From NCBI GenBank assembly GCA_021464245.1, contig JADCRB010000007.1, forward strand, positions 1,860,532 through 1,924,531: a DNA stretch of 64,000 nt. The letters are read 5' to 3'. Below the pieces are notes generated by a model that saw only the letters and a program-made list of their open reading frames with translations, was not told where the DNA came from and did no database searches. Positions 46,898 through 58,216 of the stretch are shown in pieces. How positions within the stretch are numbered: position 1 is the stretch's first letter; each line of letters opens with the position of its first letter. This DNA is from Carallia brachiata (taxonomy: Eukaryota > Streptophyta > Magnoliopsida > Malpighiales > Rhizophoraceae). The translations under genes were made by a program, and so were the position numbers.

Positions 46898-49800
46898 TTG
46901 GTGTTTGATCAAAAGACTCTTGCATTTAACATGGCTTCATCAAGTTTCCAGCCACAACCTCCACCCAAATTCACTGGTGAGAACTTCACTCAGTGGATAG
47001 TTATGATGAAGACATACTTGAGAGCTTTTGATCTATGGGAAGTAACTGAGAGTGGAATTGAACCAGCTCCTCTTCCTCCAAATCCTACCCTCACTCAAAT
47101 CAAACATCACAGTGAACAGGTTTCAAAAAAATACAAAGCTCTCACCTGCATTCAAACAGCTGTATCAGAATCAATCTTCAACAGGATCATGGCCTGTGAA
47201 ACAGCTAAAGAAGCATGGGAAAGGCTCAAGAGGAGTTTGGTGGCAGCTTGAGGACCAAAAACATGCAGTTGCTGAACTTGAGAAGAGAATTTGAGCTATT
47301 GAAGATGAAGGATACAGATTCTGTCAAAGAATACACTGATAAATTGATGAAAGTTGTGAGCCAAATCAGGGTCCTTGGTGAGGATTTTCCTGATAAAAAT
47401 ATAGTTCAAAAGGTTTTAGTGAGTGTTCCAGAAAAATTTGAAGCTACCATAACAGCTTTGGAGCATTCCAAGGATTTGAGCATCATTAGCTTAGCTGAAC
47501 TAATATATGCTCTTCAGGCTCAGGAGCAAAGGAGACTTATAAGACAGGAGGAGTCATCAGACATTGCTTTTCAGGCAAAATTGAAGCAGAAGTCACAGCC
47601 AAAGAAAAAACAAGCAGGAAAGCAAGAAAAGAAAGATCAAGAAAGTAATAAATCTGAAGTTAAAAAGCAGTATCCTCCTTGTGATTACTGCAAAAAGGCA
47701 ACTCATTTATCAAAATTTTGCTGGAGAAGGCCTGATCTTGTATGTAAAATTTGCAACAAGAAAGGACACTCTGAGAAGATTTGCTGGCATAGGGGCAAGC
47801 AACAACAATCAGCACAGCAGCAAGGGGAGCAAAAAGTTCAAAAGGCTCAGTCTGCAGATGAAGATTTGGGAATTGAGGATCAGTTGTTTGTTGCCACTGG
47901 CTGCACTAGCATTGAAGTCTCAAACACTTGGCTTGTTGATAGTGGCTGTACAAGCCATATGACTCCAAACATTCAGCTGTTCAGGGAACTTGATAATTCA
48001 TTCAAGTCCAAAGTGAAGGTTGGGAATGGACAAATTATTGAAGTTGAAGGCAAGGGCAAAGCTGTGATCAATACTAAGTCAGGTACTAAGCTCATATCTG
48101 ATGTGCTTTATGTACCTGCAATAAATCAGAATCTGTTGTCTGTTGGCCAGTTACTTGAAAAAGATTATTCTGTGATCTTTAAAGATAAAGCTTGTACTAT
48201 ACTTGATGCATGTGGTGCTGAACTGATCACTGTTGGTATGCAAAAGAAAAGCTTTCATTTGAACTTAAGTAGCATGGAATCTCATGCTCTGCCTGCAATT
48301 GTTGATGACTCACAACTCTGGCATCAAAGATTTGGCCATTATCATTATTCTGGTCTTCAAAAGCTGCAGAGGCAAGATTTGGTGTATGGATTTACCTTAT
48401 TTTGTCAGTACTGATGGCATTTGCAAGATATGTCAGCTGGGAAAACAAACAAGTCTTCCTTTCTCTTCTCATCAATCATGGAGAGCAAAGGAAAGGCTTG
48501 AACTTATTCATACTGACTTGTGTGGACCAATGAGCACAAAATCTCTAAATGGAAGCAGGTACTTTATTAGCTTCATTGATGATCATTCCAGATTTTGCTG
48601 GCTCTATTTTCTCAAATCTAAGTCTGATGTAGCTGCTGTTTTTTCTAAGTTTAAAACTTGGATTGAAACACAATCAAATTTGAAAATCAAAGCAGTAAGA
48701 TCAGACAATGGTACAGAGTATGTTTCAGCAGCTTTTAAGCAAATCTGTGAAGGGGCTGGTATTCAACAACAACTTACTGCACCTTACTCACCCCAGCAAA
48801 ATGGTGTGAGTGAGAGGAAGAACAGAACTCTCTTGGAAATGGCCAGATGCTTAATGCTCCAGAAGTCCATGCCCAAAAGGTTTTGGGCTGAAGCTGTTGC
48901 AACTGCAGCTTATCTTCTGATAGATTGCCTACAAAGGCATTGGCCAAAAAGACTCCTTTTGAAGCTTGGAATCTGTCCAAACCTTCAGTAAGCCACTTAA
49001 GGGTGTTTGGCAGCTTGTGCTACTCTCAAATCCCACAAAAGAAAGAGATAAACTTGATCCTAAGTCATCTATTGCAGTATTCATTGGTTATACTGCACTG
49101 CACAAACTATAGGATTTATAATGTTCATTCAGGGAAGGTTTCAGTGGCTAGAAGTTTGAAGTTCAGTGAAGGTGAACAATGGGACTGGGAGAAGCATGAA
49201 GTTCAACCCAGCCAACAACAAAATAAGCAAGATCAGCAACATTTAATTCCAGAATCAGATAGTTCAGATGAAGATAATGAAGATCATCTTCCTGTGAGAG
49301 GAACTAGATCTCTCACTAACATCTATGAGAGGTCTAATATGGCTTTGCTTGAACCCTCATGTTTTGAAGAAGCAATTGAAAATCCTGGCTGGAAAGCAGC
49401 AATGCAGGAGGAGATCAAAGCCATTGAGAAGAACAACACTTGGATTCTGGTTCCCAAACCTGAAAACAAAAGAGCCATTGGTGTAAAATGGGTTTACAGA
49501 GTTAAACTTAACTCTGATGGGACTCTAAACAAACTGAAAGCCAGGCTGGTTGCAAAGGGGTACTCTCAACAGGTTGGAGTGGATTACACAGAGACTTTTG
49601 CTCCAGTTGCAAGAATGGACACCATCAAGCTGTTACTTGCAGTTGCAGCTCAAAAAGGCTGGTATGTTCATCAATTAGATGTCAAATCAGCCTTTCTCAA
49701 TGGTGTTCTTCAAGAGGAGTTGTATATTGAACAACCACAAGGCTTTATCAAAGAGGGACATGAAGAGAAAGTTTATTTGCTAAAGAAAGCTCTGTATGGC

Positions 49801-50894
49801 CTCAAGCAGGCCCCAAGAGCTTGGTATAGCAGGATACATGAACACCTGCAAAAGCTTGGTTTCAGCAGAAGTGTTAATGAAGCAACTCTCTATGTAAAAG
49901 CTGAGGATTCTCATTTTTTATGTGTATCCCTCTATGTAGATGATTTGATGATTATTGGAGATTGCTTGAAGCTCATTTACAGGTTCAAGACTGAAATGAG
50001 AATTCAGTTTGAAATGACAGATTGGGAAGTATGCATTACTTCCTAGGTTTGGAGATTCATCACTCACCACAAGGCATCTTTGTTAATCAGTTTAAGTATG
50101 CCAAACAAATTCTGCAAAAATTTCAAATGCAAGCATGCAGATCCTCTAAAACTCCATTGACACCAGGTGAAAGGTTTCAGAAAGAAGATGGTTCTGATAA
50201 GGTGGATGCTAGCAGGTTCAGAAGTCTCATTGGTTGTCTTCTCTACCTGTCAGCTACAAGGCCTGACATAATGTACTCTGTTAGCTTGCTATCAAGGTAC
50301 ATGCACTCTCCAAGTGAAGTTCATTATAAAGCTGCAAAAAGGGTGTTGAGATATATTCAAGGAACTGCAGATATGGGAATTATGTTTCTGAAATCAGACA
50401 ATTTGGAATTGGTTGGCTTCACTGATAGTGATTGGGCTGGATCACTTGATGATATGAGAAGTATATCTGGTTATGTTTTTTCTTTTGGATCAGGTGTCTT
50501 CAATTGGAGCTCAAGGAAGCAAGCTACTGTGGCACAATCCACAGCTGAAGCTGAATACATTGCAGCAGCATCAGCAGTGAATCATGCCATATGGATTAGA
50601 AAAATTCTATCAGATTTGCAATTGGAAGAAACTAAACCAACTCAGATTCTTTGTGACAATCAAGCAGCCATTGCTATCTCAAAGAATCCAGTTCTTCACG
50701 GAAGAACTAAACATTTCAAAATCAAATTGCATTTCATCAGAGAAGTTCAGGAAAACAATGAAGTTGTTCTGGTTTTTTGTCCCTCTAAAAACCAGACTGC
50801 AGATATTTTAACAAAGGGTCTTCATAGGCCTAGGTTTGAGGAGATAAGAAGAGCAATGGGAGTGCAAAATTATGGCACCAAGGAGGAGAATTGA
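46898..50894 (+). pseudogene. Copia gag-pol, interrupted by single-base frameshifts
   Basis: Open segments, each in a new frame: 46898-47251 (gag N-part, PPPKFTGENF), 47215-48414 (rest of gag, zinc knuckle CKICNKKGHSEKIC, protease WLVDSGCTSHM, integrase start), about 48391-48991 (integrase core with HTDLCGP, SDNGTEY and SPQQNGVSERKN), about 48925-50046 (integrase end, reverse transcriptase with YVDD), and 50022-50894 (RT end and RNase H with DSDWAG and DNQAAI). Breaks lie near 47231, 48390, 48920, about 49040 and 49110 (a short out-of-frame patch), and 50030. Each looks like gain or loss of one base. Domain content is otherwise complete and well conserved, so the breaks are recent or are sequence errors. 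No restored reading is given. Confidence 0.92.
50880..50891 (+). other. Polypurine tract of the copia element
   Basis: AAGGAGGAGAAT immediately precedes the 3' LTR, the expected primer site for plus-strand synthesis. Confidence 0.8.
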
Positions 50895-51357
50895 AGTTCC
50901 TACGGATTGAAGCTCATGGTGCCTCCATCTTGCTGTCAAGGTTGCTGTTAGTTAAAGCTTTTTGTCCAGCATTCAAAAATCAGTTGTGTTAGTTACAGCT
51001 GCTGATTTGAAGATGCTGGAATTATATTTTGGAGCATTGAACTTAATGTAAAATATTGTATTTTGTTTTAAGTCAAAAATGTAATCATATATGATTGGCA
51101 GCCTATGGAGCAGTTGTGTACAAGCTGTCAGGTTTTCAAATTTGAGTTTGTATTTGAAATTTGAACTTGTACTTTGCTCATGATGTAAAATTAACTCATA
51201 TATTGAGTTATGTCTTGTTAATTGATGCATAAAATATTTTGTTTTTGCTGGAAGCATTTTTCTCTTTCCTTCTCTCTCATTTCTCTTTGTTTTTGGTCCA
51301 ATTTTACTGCTGAACCCTTCTGCAACTGAAAACAACAAGCTTTCTGTTTTGCTTTCA
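50892..51357 (+). repeat. 3' LTR of the copia element
   Basis: 466 bp, nearly identical to the 5' LTR. Being in the same orientation as MARD1 and close to it, any promoter activity of this LTR would read out toward that gene. Confidence 0.93.
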
Positions 51358-51362
51358 AATTC
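51358..51362 (+). repeat. Copia target-site duplication, right (AATTC)
   Basis: Second copy of AATTC, directly after the 3' LTR. Confidence 0.9.
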
Positions 51363-51382
51363 CACAGAGAATGTGTGTTTTT

Positions 51383-51389
51383 ACGTGGG
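51383..51389 (+). promoter_or_regulatory. ABRE-like ACGTGGG upstream of MARD1
   Basis: An ACGT-core motif of the abscisic-acid response type lies 26 bp after the 3' LTR and about 245 bp upstream of the ATG. Motif match only; relevant because the MARD1 family is tied to ABA and dormancy in Arabidopsis. Confidence 0.35.
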
Positions 51390-51544
51390 TGTAAATTGAT
51401 CTTTCTCTCTTTCTGCTGGAAGTTGATATTTTTTTTTTTCAGAAACAGAAGTGTTCTTGGTGAACTATAAGTTTCTCATCCTGTAATTTAGAAACTCTAG
51501 ATCTTTTGCTGCAACACACGAGGATATCTTCCACACTCTTCCAG

Positions 51545-51625
51545 GTGAGTTAGCATCTCATTTTTCGTTTTCCTCTCCTGTATTCTCTCTATTTTCCGTC
51601 TGCTAAAATTGTACTTAATTTTCAG
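51545..51625 (+). other. 5' UTR intron of the MARD1/FLZ gene
   Basis: Donor CCAG|GTGAGT and acceptor TTTTCAG enclose 81 bp of T-rich sequence ending four bases before the first ATG (51630). Inferred from splice-site strength. Confidence 0.55.
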
Positions 51626-51629
51626 ATAA

Positions 51630-52669
51630 ATGATGTTAGTGATGCTGAGGAATAGATCTAGAAGAGCAACCAGCAAGCAGGCTTTAGTGTTTGCTGACAG
51701 TGACTCTCAATCACCACCTCCAACTACTACTCCAAGCAACGTAAAACCGATGACATCTTTCCTTGTTTCTCCCAGGTTCAAAGCCTTCACCTTTAAGGGT
51801 CTCCCTGGTGAAGCCGAGCCTGCGATGAGTCCAACTTCAATTCTTGACCATTCCAAGCCTCTCTCTCCTTTCAGAAACCCCATTTGGAGTGAAGAACCAC
51901 AACTTAAATCCCCAAGAGGATTCCCTGCAGAGAACAAGCGCTCATGGGACAAATTAGACTCAAAAGGAATAGGGGTTATTGCGCTTATTGACGATACAGC
52001 TAGCGATGAACCCTCCGAAGAAGACAGCAGTATTTCTAAAGCAAGCAACAGAGTGGTCTTTTCTGGCACCAAGCTCAGAGTCCAAATCCCTCCTCTGCCT
52101 AACTGTACACTTTCTCCACAATTATCATCTGGGTCATCCAATTCAGGCATCCAAACGAACGATTCTCCCCAAATTTTCACAGGATTCCTATCTATGAGTG
52201 AGATGGAGCTTTCTGAGGACTACACATGTGTGATATCTCATGGACCTAATCCCACAACCACTCATATTTTTGGTAACTGCGTAGTGGACGACTGTTGTTT
52301 TGTGTCGGATGAATCCAAATCCTCAAAAAAGGATTTCCTTAGCTTCTGTCACACATGCAAGAAGAACCTTGATCCAAAAAACGACATCTTCATATACAGG
52401 TTTTGCCCAACTTGTCCATGTTTTTAGTTCCCAACTTGTCCATGTTTTTAGTTCATCAATTACCAGGACAGTTTACATTAGATCAAGCCTTGGCAGAGTG
52501 TTGTGAGAGTCTTTTTCTCATTTTCTGTCACTTCACTATTGGCCTAATTGTTTTTTGTTTTTTTGCAACCTTGGAACGCAGGGGTGAAAAAGCTTTCTGC
52601 AGCCGCGAGTGCCGTTACCAAGAAATGCTGTTGGAAGGAGTAGAGAATGGAGACTTTGGCGATGATTAA
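51630..52669 (+). CDS. MARD1: FLZ-domain (DUF581) zinc-finger protein, MARD1-like
   Basis: Exons 51630-52399 and 52582-52669 (GT-AG) give 285 aa. The first ATG yields MMLVMLRNRS; the third methionine (51642, MLRNRSRR) fits the family start better. The N-terminal two thirds is Ser/Pro-rich and disordered, with SPRFKAFTFKGL and SPTSILD motifs. The C-terminus is the FLZ domain: FLSFCHTCKKNLDP then, after the intron, GEKAFCSRECRYQEML, a C-x2-C...C-x3-C treble-clef finger. FLZ proteins bind SnRK1 kinases and act as scaffolds. MARD1 in Arabidopsis (At3g63210, from memory) affects ABA-regulated seed dormancy. The copia element ends about 270 bp upstream, separating the gene from most of its former promoter. 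Coding sequence intact. Confidence 0.92.
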
Positions 52670-53383
52670 AATCCTGAACACTATGTCCTGCGTCATGCTT
52701 CTGAACACTGGGATGTTCAATTTGCCAACTTCTTATACCATTGTTAAAACTTGTGTCTTTCGATTCTTGAAAATGGGGGTTCCCTGTAATTATTACTTTT
52801 CTCGCTTCTAGTTTAGCCCTCTCATCTGTAGATAGCCATAAGCGAGGATTTTGATCAAGCTGGACTCTAATCAAGCTTCCTTCTTGGCTGTTTTTTTGGT
52901 TTCATTGGAACTCGTCATGATTTAATTATATATTATTGTTTTGTTAGTGCATGTTAATCATAAAGGTTGACCAATCATATCACTAATGAATTTTCTCGAG
53001 CCATATGTTTGTTATCATCTTATTGCCTCTGATCCTACCCAATTTTGCCTATTCAGTGGTCAAGTAAACTAACCAAAGCACACGATATTTCTGGCAATTT
53101 GTCTAACGCACGACCTTTTTTAAGCAAGTAGATCCAAATTCAAGTCCATTTACTATTGTTATGAACGCAACGATTAAACAATTTGAGAGTGGTTGAGGAC
53201 TTTGACGCTTACAAATGCATGATATCCAACTCCAAAGTAATCTTTTATCTCCTTAGAATTGAGTTTTTTTTTTTTTTTGTAATAAAAATAGTATTCCATC
53301 GTTGAGGAAAGTGACAGGTGAGAAAGGAAACTCACGTTTCAAACTTAAATTCCTTAATTGTGAAGCACACACCTTCTACCGAG
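52670..53383. other. 3' flank of MARD1 and spacer
   Basis: 3' UTR is likely in the first few hundred bases. Also noted: a short direct duplication CCAACTTGTCCATGTTTTTAG in the intron (about 52409 and 52431). No other gene seen. Confidence 0.35.
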
Positions 53384-53832
53384 TGTTTAAAAACTTAGAC
53401 TGGACCGACTGGACCAGACCGGCAGGTCGGACCAGTTCAACTAGTGATCGGCCAGTGATCCGGTCCAATTTAGGCAAATTTTGGACATTGACTTAGACCG
53501 GTCAAAACTGGCTAAGAACCGGTTAAAAATCGAACTGGTTGGACCGGTTCAATAAAATTAAAAAATTCATAAATTATAATTTAACGTAAAATTTATTTAA
53601 ATTATAATTTAAGTACCAAATTTAATTAAAAAGTTTAATTTAATCTTAAATATGATTAAAACTTTCAATTTAATCTTTATAATTAAAAAAATTAATATTT
53701 AATCACTATATATAATTATTATTTTTTTAATTACTTATATACATATATATGTTATTAAATACCGGTTCAACCGGTTAAATTTTGACCCACTAATATTTCA
53801 GTTCGATGACCGGTCCAATTCTAACAACCTTA
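53384..53832. mobile_element. Non-autonomous element with GGACCGG/CCGGTTCAACCGG ends
   Basis: The left end has repeated GGACCGACTGGACC and GATCCGGTCC motifs. The right end has ACCGGTTCAACCGGTTAAA and GACCGGTCCAATTCTAACAACC. The inverted right end GGTTGTTAGAATTGGACCGG resembles the left GTTTAAAAACTTAGACTGGACCG. The middle is AT-rich. This CCGG-rich style is common among plant non-autonomous DNA elements; the superfamily is not assigned and no target duplication is resolved. Confidence 0.5.
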
Positions 53833-54169
53833 CTTCTACCTCCAACTTTGTTTGTTTGTTGTTTGTTTTTTTTTTTTTGAGAGCAACAGCCCTAACTAAG
53901 TTGGATTCCTAGTTTTTTTTTTATTATAATAAATATCAAGATTCCACAAATTAGTTTCTTTTCATGCCCGGCCCAAAAACGGAAGAAATATAAACCGACA
54001 GAAAAATATCCGCCCAAAGAAAACTTTTGACACAATTAGCATTACAGTACATCAAGAAACGGACTAAGTCCAATAAGTACAAAGATTGTCACTTTAGCAA
54101 TAGCCCAGCTCGCTTCGGACAATTTGATTTACTGGTTAAAATTTACATTGTGGCTCTCTAGCCTCCATT

Positions 54170-54610
54170 ATGATCATAAAATTTACATTGTGTTTGTGAA
54201 GGGAAAAAAAAGGGAGAAGAGAGAGGAAAATGAGAAAATTAAATTTATTTATTGTATTTAAAATATATTTAAAAAGTGGAAGAAAAGAAAGTTTTTAATT
54301 CCCCTAATTCTTCCTACCTCACCAATTGATTCCCCAACTAAATTTATTAAATAACTTAATTACACTTTACATAATTTTAAAATTACAATTTTACTTAAAT
54401 AAAATATTTAAATAAAATTTATTATAAATGATAAAATTGTTATTCTAATATATTTTATATTTCTCTCCCTCACTTTTCACTCTTTCCCAAACAAAAAAAT
54501 TTTTCTTCTTCCCATCACTTCTTCTCAAATATAAAAGAGGATTAAAAACATTCATCTTCTCTAATGATTATCTCCTCCACTTTTTTCTTTTTCATTCTCC
54601 TCTTCTCAAG
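54170..54610. mobile_element. Possible MITE with purine/pyrimidine arms
   Basis: A purine-rich left arm (GGGAGAAGAGAGAGGAAAATG, near 54212) faces a pyrimidine-rich right arm (CATTCTCCTCTTCTCAAG, near 54592) across an AT-rich centre, the same style as 4758-5707. Neither end nor a target duplication could be fixed. Confidence 0.3.
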
Positions 54611-56107
54611 AATTTTGTATTTTGTCTGAACACAGTGTTACAGTCCAACTCCTTCAGCAGATTCGAACACGTACGGAATCTTGTTCATTTTCATGGCTCT
54701 CCACATGCACATTATCTGATCCATCCAGCAGTGCTCAAAAGATTCACCAATTAAAACTAAACGTCCCACCCTTTCTGCCTCATCCTATTGCACACTTTAA
54801 CGTGCCGAGAACCGAAACCATTGCAACGTCGTAGCTAAACTGAGAAGTGAGGTGGAACGAGCTTCAGCTATAAAGCCGAGAAGTCGGTAGAAATGCAGAA
54901 TTAATAAAATTAACTGAAGAATCCAAAAAATTTTTTGAAAAAAATTAGCTATATAGAAAATCTGGGGAGGCATGTAATTTATGGGAGCAGCGCAGCTCTC
55001 TCATTGTATGTTAACCAAGAAAAGTTTAAAAAAATCTATTTAAACGAAAAAAAAACCAATTTTTAACATCCAGCTCAAACTAGCCTTTATGGAAGATCGA
55101 AAACGTTCACATTGACTACCTACCCCAACTTATAAAAAAAGGACTAAAGCATCCTTGTCTAAGGCAGAAACTTCCCCTTTGATCACAAAACCTCAACTAT
55201 GAACACAGAATTAAAGAACCAGAGACACCAGAACATCCCAGTTCAATGAAAATGTTTCCAGGATCAGAGTACTGCATCTTCTACCAGCATTGATCCAAAA
55301 CAGAGATGAAAATTGTATGCCCATTGATCACAAATAGAGCCAAAACAAAGGGAAAACAGGATGCCTATACTGCGCCAGAAACAACATCATTCAACTTTGA
55401 TGGTTTAGACTTTAGCCCTCAAGAACATAATGATTCATCCACAAGGAATAATGCAAGAAACGACAATAAAATAACAGAATAAATCAACTAACATAGCGGA
55501 GTAAACACATTAAGACACTTAAGAACACACTTTTTGGTCTCGCATTACGGTCCAACAGAAGCACTGGTACAGAAGACAAAGACAGCCATGGGATGTACAC
55601 ACATTTTGTAGACAAACATAAAAAAATACAGTGTAACGTCCAGCCCTGACAAGCCATACTCTTGAGACATTTGTAAGGAGCAGCCATAAGAAAAGAGCAG
55701 CATCCTCAAATAGTGCCCTGCAGCTCCCTGGATCACATAATTAAGTAAATATGAGTGAACACAATTACTGCTAACCAAAACTAATAATTAGCACTAAAGC
55801 CAGAGAACTACCTTGTTTAAAGCTTGGTGAAATCAATACTCTCCAAGAATGATGAGTCTCGTCAGGACCACGAGAAGATACCTCTTTTGCTCGAAAGAGC
55901 AAGACAAACAGGCAACTTAGAGGAGTTTAAAGGCATAGAGCAACAAGGACTGGATGGACCTTACAAACTCAAGGAGCAGAGGAGACTAGCACTAGTTTCA
56001 CTTCCCCTAACCACTTTTCCCTCTTTAAAACCGGAAAGATGGTTGAAGGGGAAGCAACACCCATAAAGAGTGTCTCTAAGAAGTCAAAACTACTAAAAAA
56101 AAACATA

Positions 56108-56143
<36 letters not shown>

Positions 56144-56954
56144 AAGAGAAATACTGAGTATTTACAAGAGGTGTTGATTTTTGAGAAGTCAATCCCAACA
56201 ATGATAGACCAAGAGAGTTTGAAATAGAACCTAAGCTGCCAATTGAGGCAACACTAGAATATAAAACTAGGAGACTACTTAATGTCAGCAAAAGTGATCT
56301 AGAAAGTCACAGTAAAGTTGAGAAGGAGGTCATAAAAAGGGAAAGGAGAACAGAAACCTGTGAATTTTGAGTGAGACTAATCGAGTCCAGATCCCAGGCA
56401 TATACACTATCTGATACCACAAGCCTAAAATTACTAAAGATCAAAACAACAGATTGAACAATTTGATAAGAAGGTTATACCAAGGACTTGACATCCTAAC
56501 GTTGAAAGTCAACAAGGTTGCAGTATTGTTGCAAGTAGTAGTAATTTGTTCGATCCAACTGCCCAAGGAGACATGCTGAATCCCTTGAAGAATTGATGAA
56601 ATTATACTTCAAAAGTACCCTACTCCTTTCTGAAGGTATTGCTGTCCACCCCTATCCATGTTGCATATTCAGCCCTCAATATTGCATATTCAACCCAACA
56701 AGTAACCACTGCATTCTTGAATACATGTGTGTTGCCTGCCCTGCTAAGAAATGAACATTTCTTACTGCTAAGTCAGACCTACCAAAACCATGACTGTCTC
56801 TTGTACCGCCAACACTACCATTACCCAAAGCCACCAACACTACCATTACCCAAAGCTAACTCAATAAACCCCCCACTAATGACCAATTTATTCATTCTAT
56901 ATACAACAGAATGTCAAAAGCCAATATTTACAGGAGCTAAATGGCCCTCAAAAT
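54611..56954. other. Region with no recognised gene; possible 3' flank of the PNRC-like gene
   Basis: Contains a (GA)n-rich tract at 56106-56150. Composition between about 55.1 and 56.95 kb is less AT-rich than true spacer, so untranslated or non-coding transcript exons of the minus-strand gene are possible. I found no ORF with conserved features. Confidence 0.35.
56106..56150 (+). repeat. (GA)n-rich imperfect microsatellite
   Basis: GAGA runs interrupted by GAAA. Confidence 0.85.
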
Positions 56955-57593
56955 TCATTCATCTGCCACATCAAGGTTGAGAATGCGACGCAAAGTCTTT
57001 GTCGCAGAGTCAGCACTGAGAAAGAAGCCTTTTGAAGGTGGGTTATACTCCCTTGTGGGGGAAGCAGGGGCAGACTTGGCAACCGCGTGGACCTTGACGT
57101 CAGATTCAGAAACAGGTAATTCAAGTGAAACGGTCCGTTTAGCCCTCAAAGAAAACTTGGGAATTGGCAAAGAACTGGGTGGAGGCGAATTTGAGTAGGC
57201 TGGCCCAGCCCAACGCTCGTACAACGGAAAATTCTCATCTGAGATACATAGTTCTTCTTTAAAATGTGCCTCCTTTTTAATAAATTTGCTATTGATTGGG
57301 ATCGGAGAGCTTTCCAAAGCAGCCTTATGGCATGGACTGCCAACAGAAAGGGAGCTTGAGTTAGGCCTGACTGCCGATGATGGTGTTTTCGGGGATGAAG
57401 GAGTGCGTTTGGCCAGAGGGTCAGAGGAATCCTTGGACGGAGTTGGAAGTATGCCTGCACCAGACTGGAAAGTCCGGCAATTGATCTCTCTGAACTGTCT
57501 AGATGGGGAAGTCCCAAATCGAGCCGGCCCACTCGACTTAATCCGGCTGTAGTACTGATTCCTATGTTGAGCTACAACAACTAGCGTCTCCAT
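56955..57593 (-). CDS. PNRC-motif protein, putative mRNA-decapping activator (Edc1-like)
   Basis: Single coding exon of 212 aa starting METLVVVAQHRNQYY and followed by GPARFG, INCRTFQSGAG and a Ser/Pro-rich middle. Near the C-terminus, residues 128-147 read WAGPAYSNSPPPSS then LPIPKF, closely matching the activator motif of yeast Edc1/2 and animal PNRC proteins (YAGxxF...LPxPxF), which binds the Dcp1-Dcp2 decapping enzyme. The plant family is otherwise uncharacterised as far as I know. Low-complexity composition suggests a disordered cytoplasmic or nuclear adaptor. The upstream region (about 57.6-58.3 kb) probably holds a 5' UTR intron and leader with an (AT)n(GA)n microsatellite. The gene call is strong; the decapping role is inference from the motif. 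Confidence 0.85.
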   Translation of the reverse strand: METLVVVAQHRNQYYSRIKSSGPARFGTSPSRQFREINCRTFQSGAGILPTPSKDSSDPLAKRTPSSPKTPSSAVRPNSSSLSVGSPCHKAALESSPIPINSKFIKKEAHFKEELCISDENFPLYERWAGPAYSNSPPPSSLPIPKFSLRAKRTVSLELPVSESDVKVHAVAKSAPASPTREYNPPSKGFFLSADSATKTLRRILNLDVADE

Positions 57594-58162
57594 AATGCAA
57601 TCACAACCAATTCAACAGTTTTTAACTACTTCAAACTTACGCCTTTCCACAAAGAAAACAACTCTACAATCACTAAAAATTAACAATTCTAGGGGTCAGA
57701 TTTCCAGGAAAACCTCCTCTAGCTTCCAATTCTTCTCCATGATAGGTCCAAATCAAGCATAAACCAAACAAACAAAACCCCACTTGAGTTCAAAGCCAGT
57801 TTACTAGATTTAATATATCAAAAAAAAATACGACCCCTTGAAAATCTCCACAGATTCAAAGAATCTAACCAGATCTCACCACAAGAAACACAGATCGCCA
57901 AAAATCCACTTCCCTAAACTGCAACAACAACAAAAAAAAAAAAAAAAGTAACAAAATCTGAAATCAAAAATCAACCACACATGCACCCAAAGCACACACA
58001 CACACACACACACAAAACCGAAATTGTAAACAAAAAACAATTTAATTAACGAATTTCAAAAAAATAAAAGGAAATGAAAAGGTAGTTACCGTTCAGTGAG
58101 TGAAGTGGCGCAGATCTAAGACAGATGTGTCAGATCTGATGAAGACCGAGCTCGATCAGATG

Positions 58163-58216
<54 letters not shown>

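Larger units (their letters stand above)
46354..51357 (+). mobile_element. Ty1/copia LTR retrotransposon, complete but frame-broken (5.0 kb)
   Basis: Full-length insertion: TG...CA LTRs (46354-46814 and 50892-51357), an initiator-Met type primer-binding site (TGGTATCAGAGC, 46818-46829), gag, protease, integrase, reverse transcriptase and RNase H in Ty1/copia order, a polypurine tract, and an exact 5-bp target duplication AATTC. The LTRs appear to differ only by a few 1-3 nt indels, which suggests recent insertion. Yet the internal coding region is interrupted by about six single-base frame changes, so no full polyprotein can be made as printed. It lies in the sense orientation about 270 bp upstream of the MARD1 ATG. 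Confidence 0.96.

Noticed and set aside
51707..52180. Minus-strand ORF of 157 aa opposite MARD1 exon 1
   Set aside because: Shadow of the MARD1 coding strand; composition follows the sense codons and there is no family match.
55824..56066. Plus-strand 80-aa ORF rich in Glu/Lys
   Set aside because: No similarity recognised, no splice context, and it lies in the probable 3' flank of the minus-strand gene.
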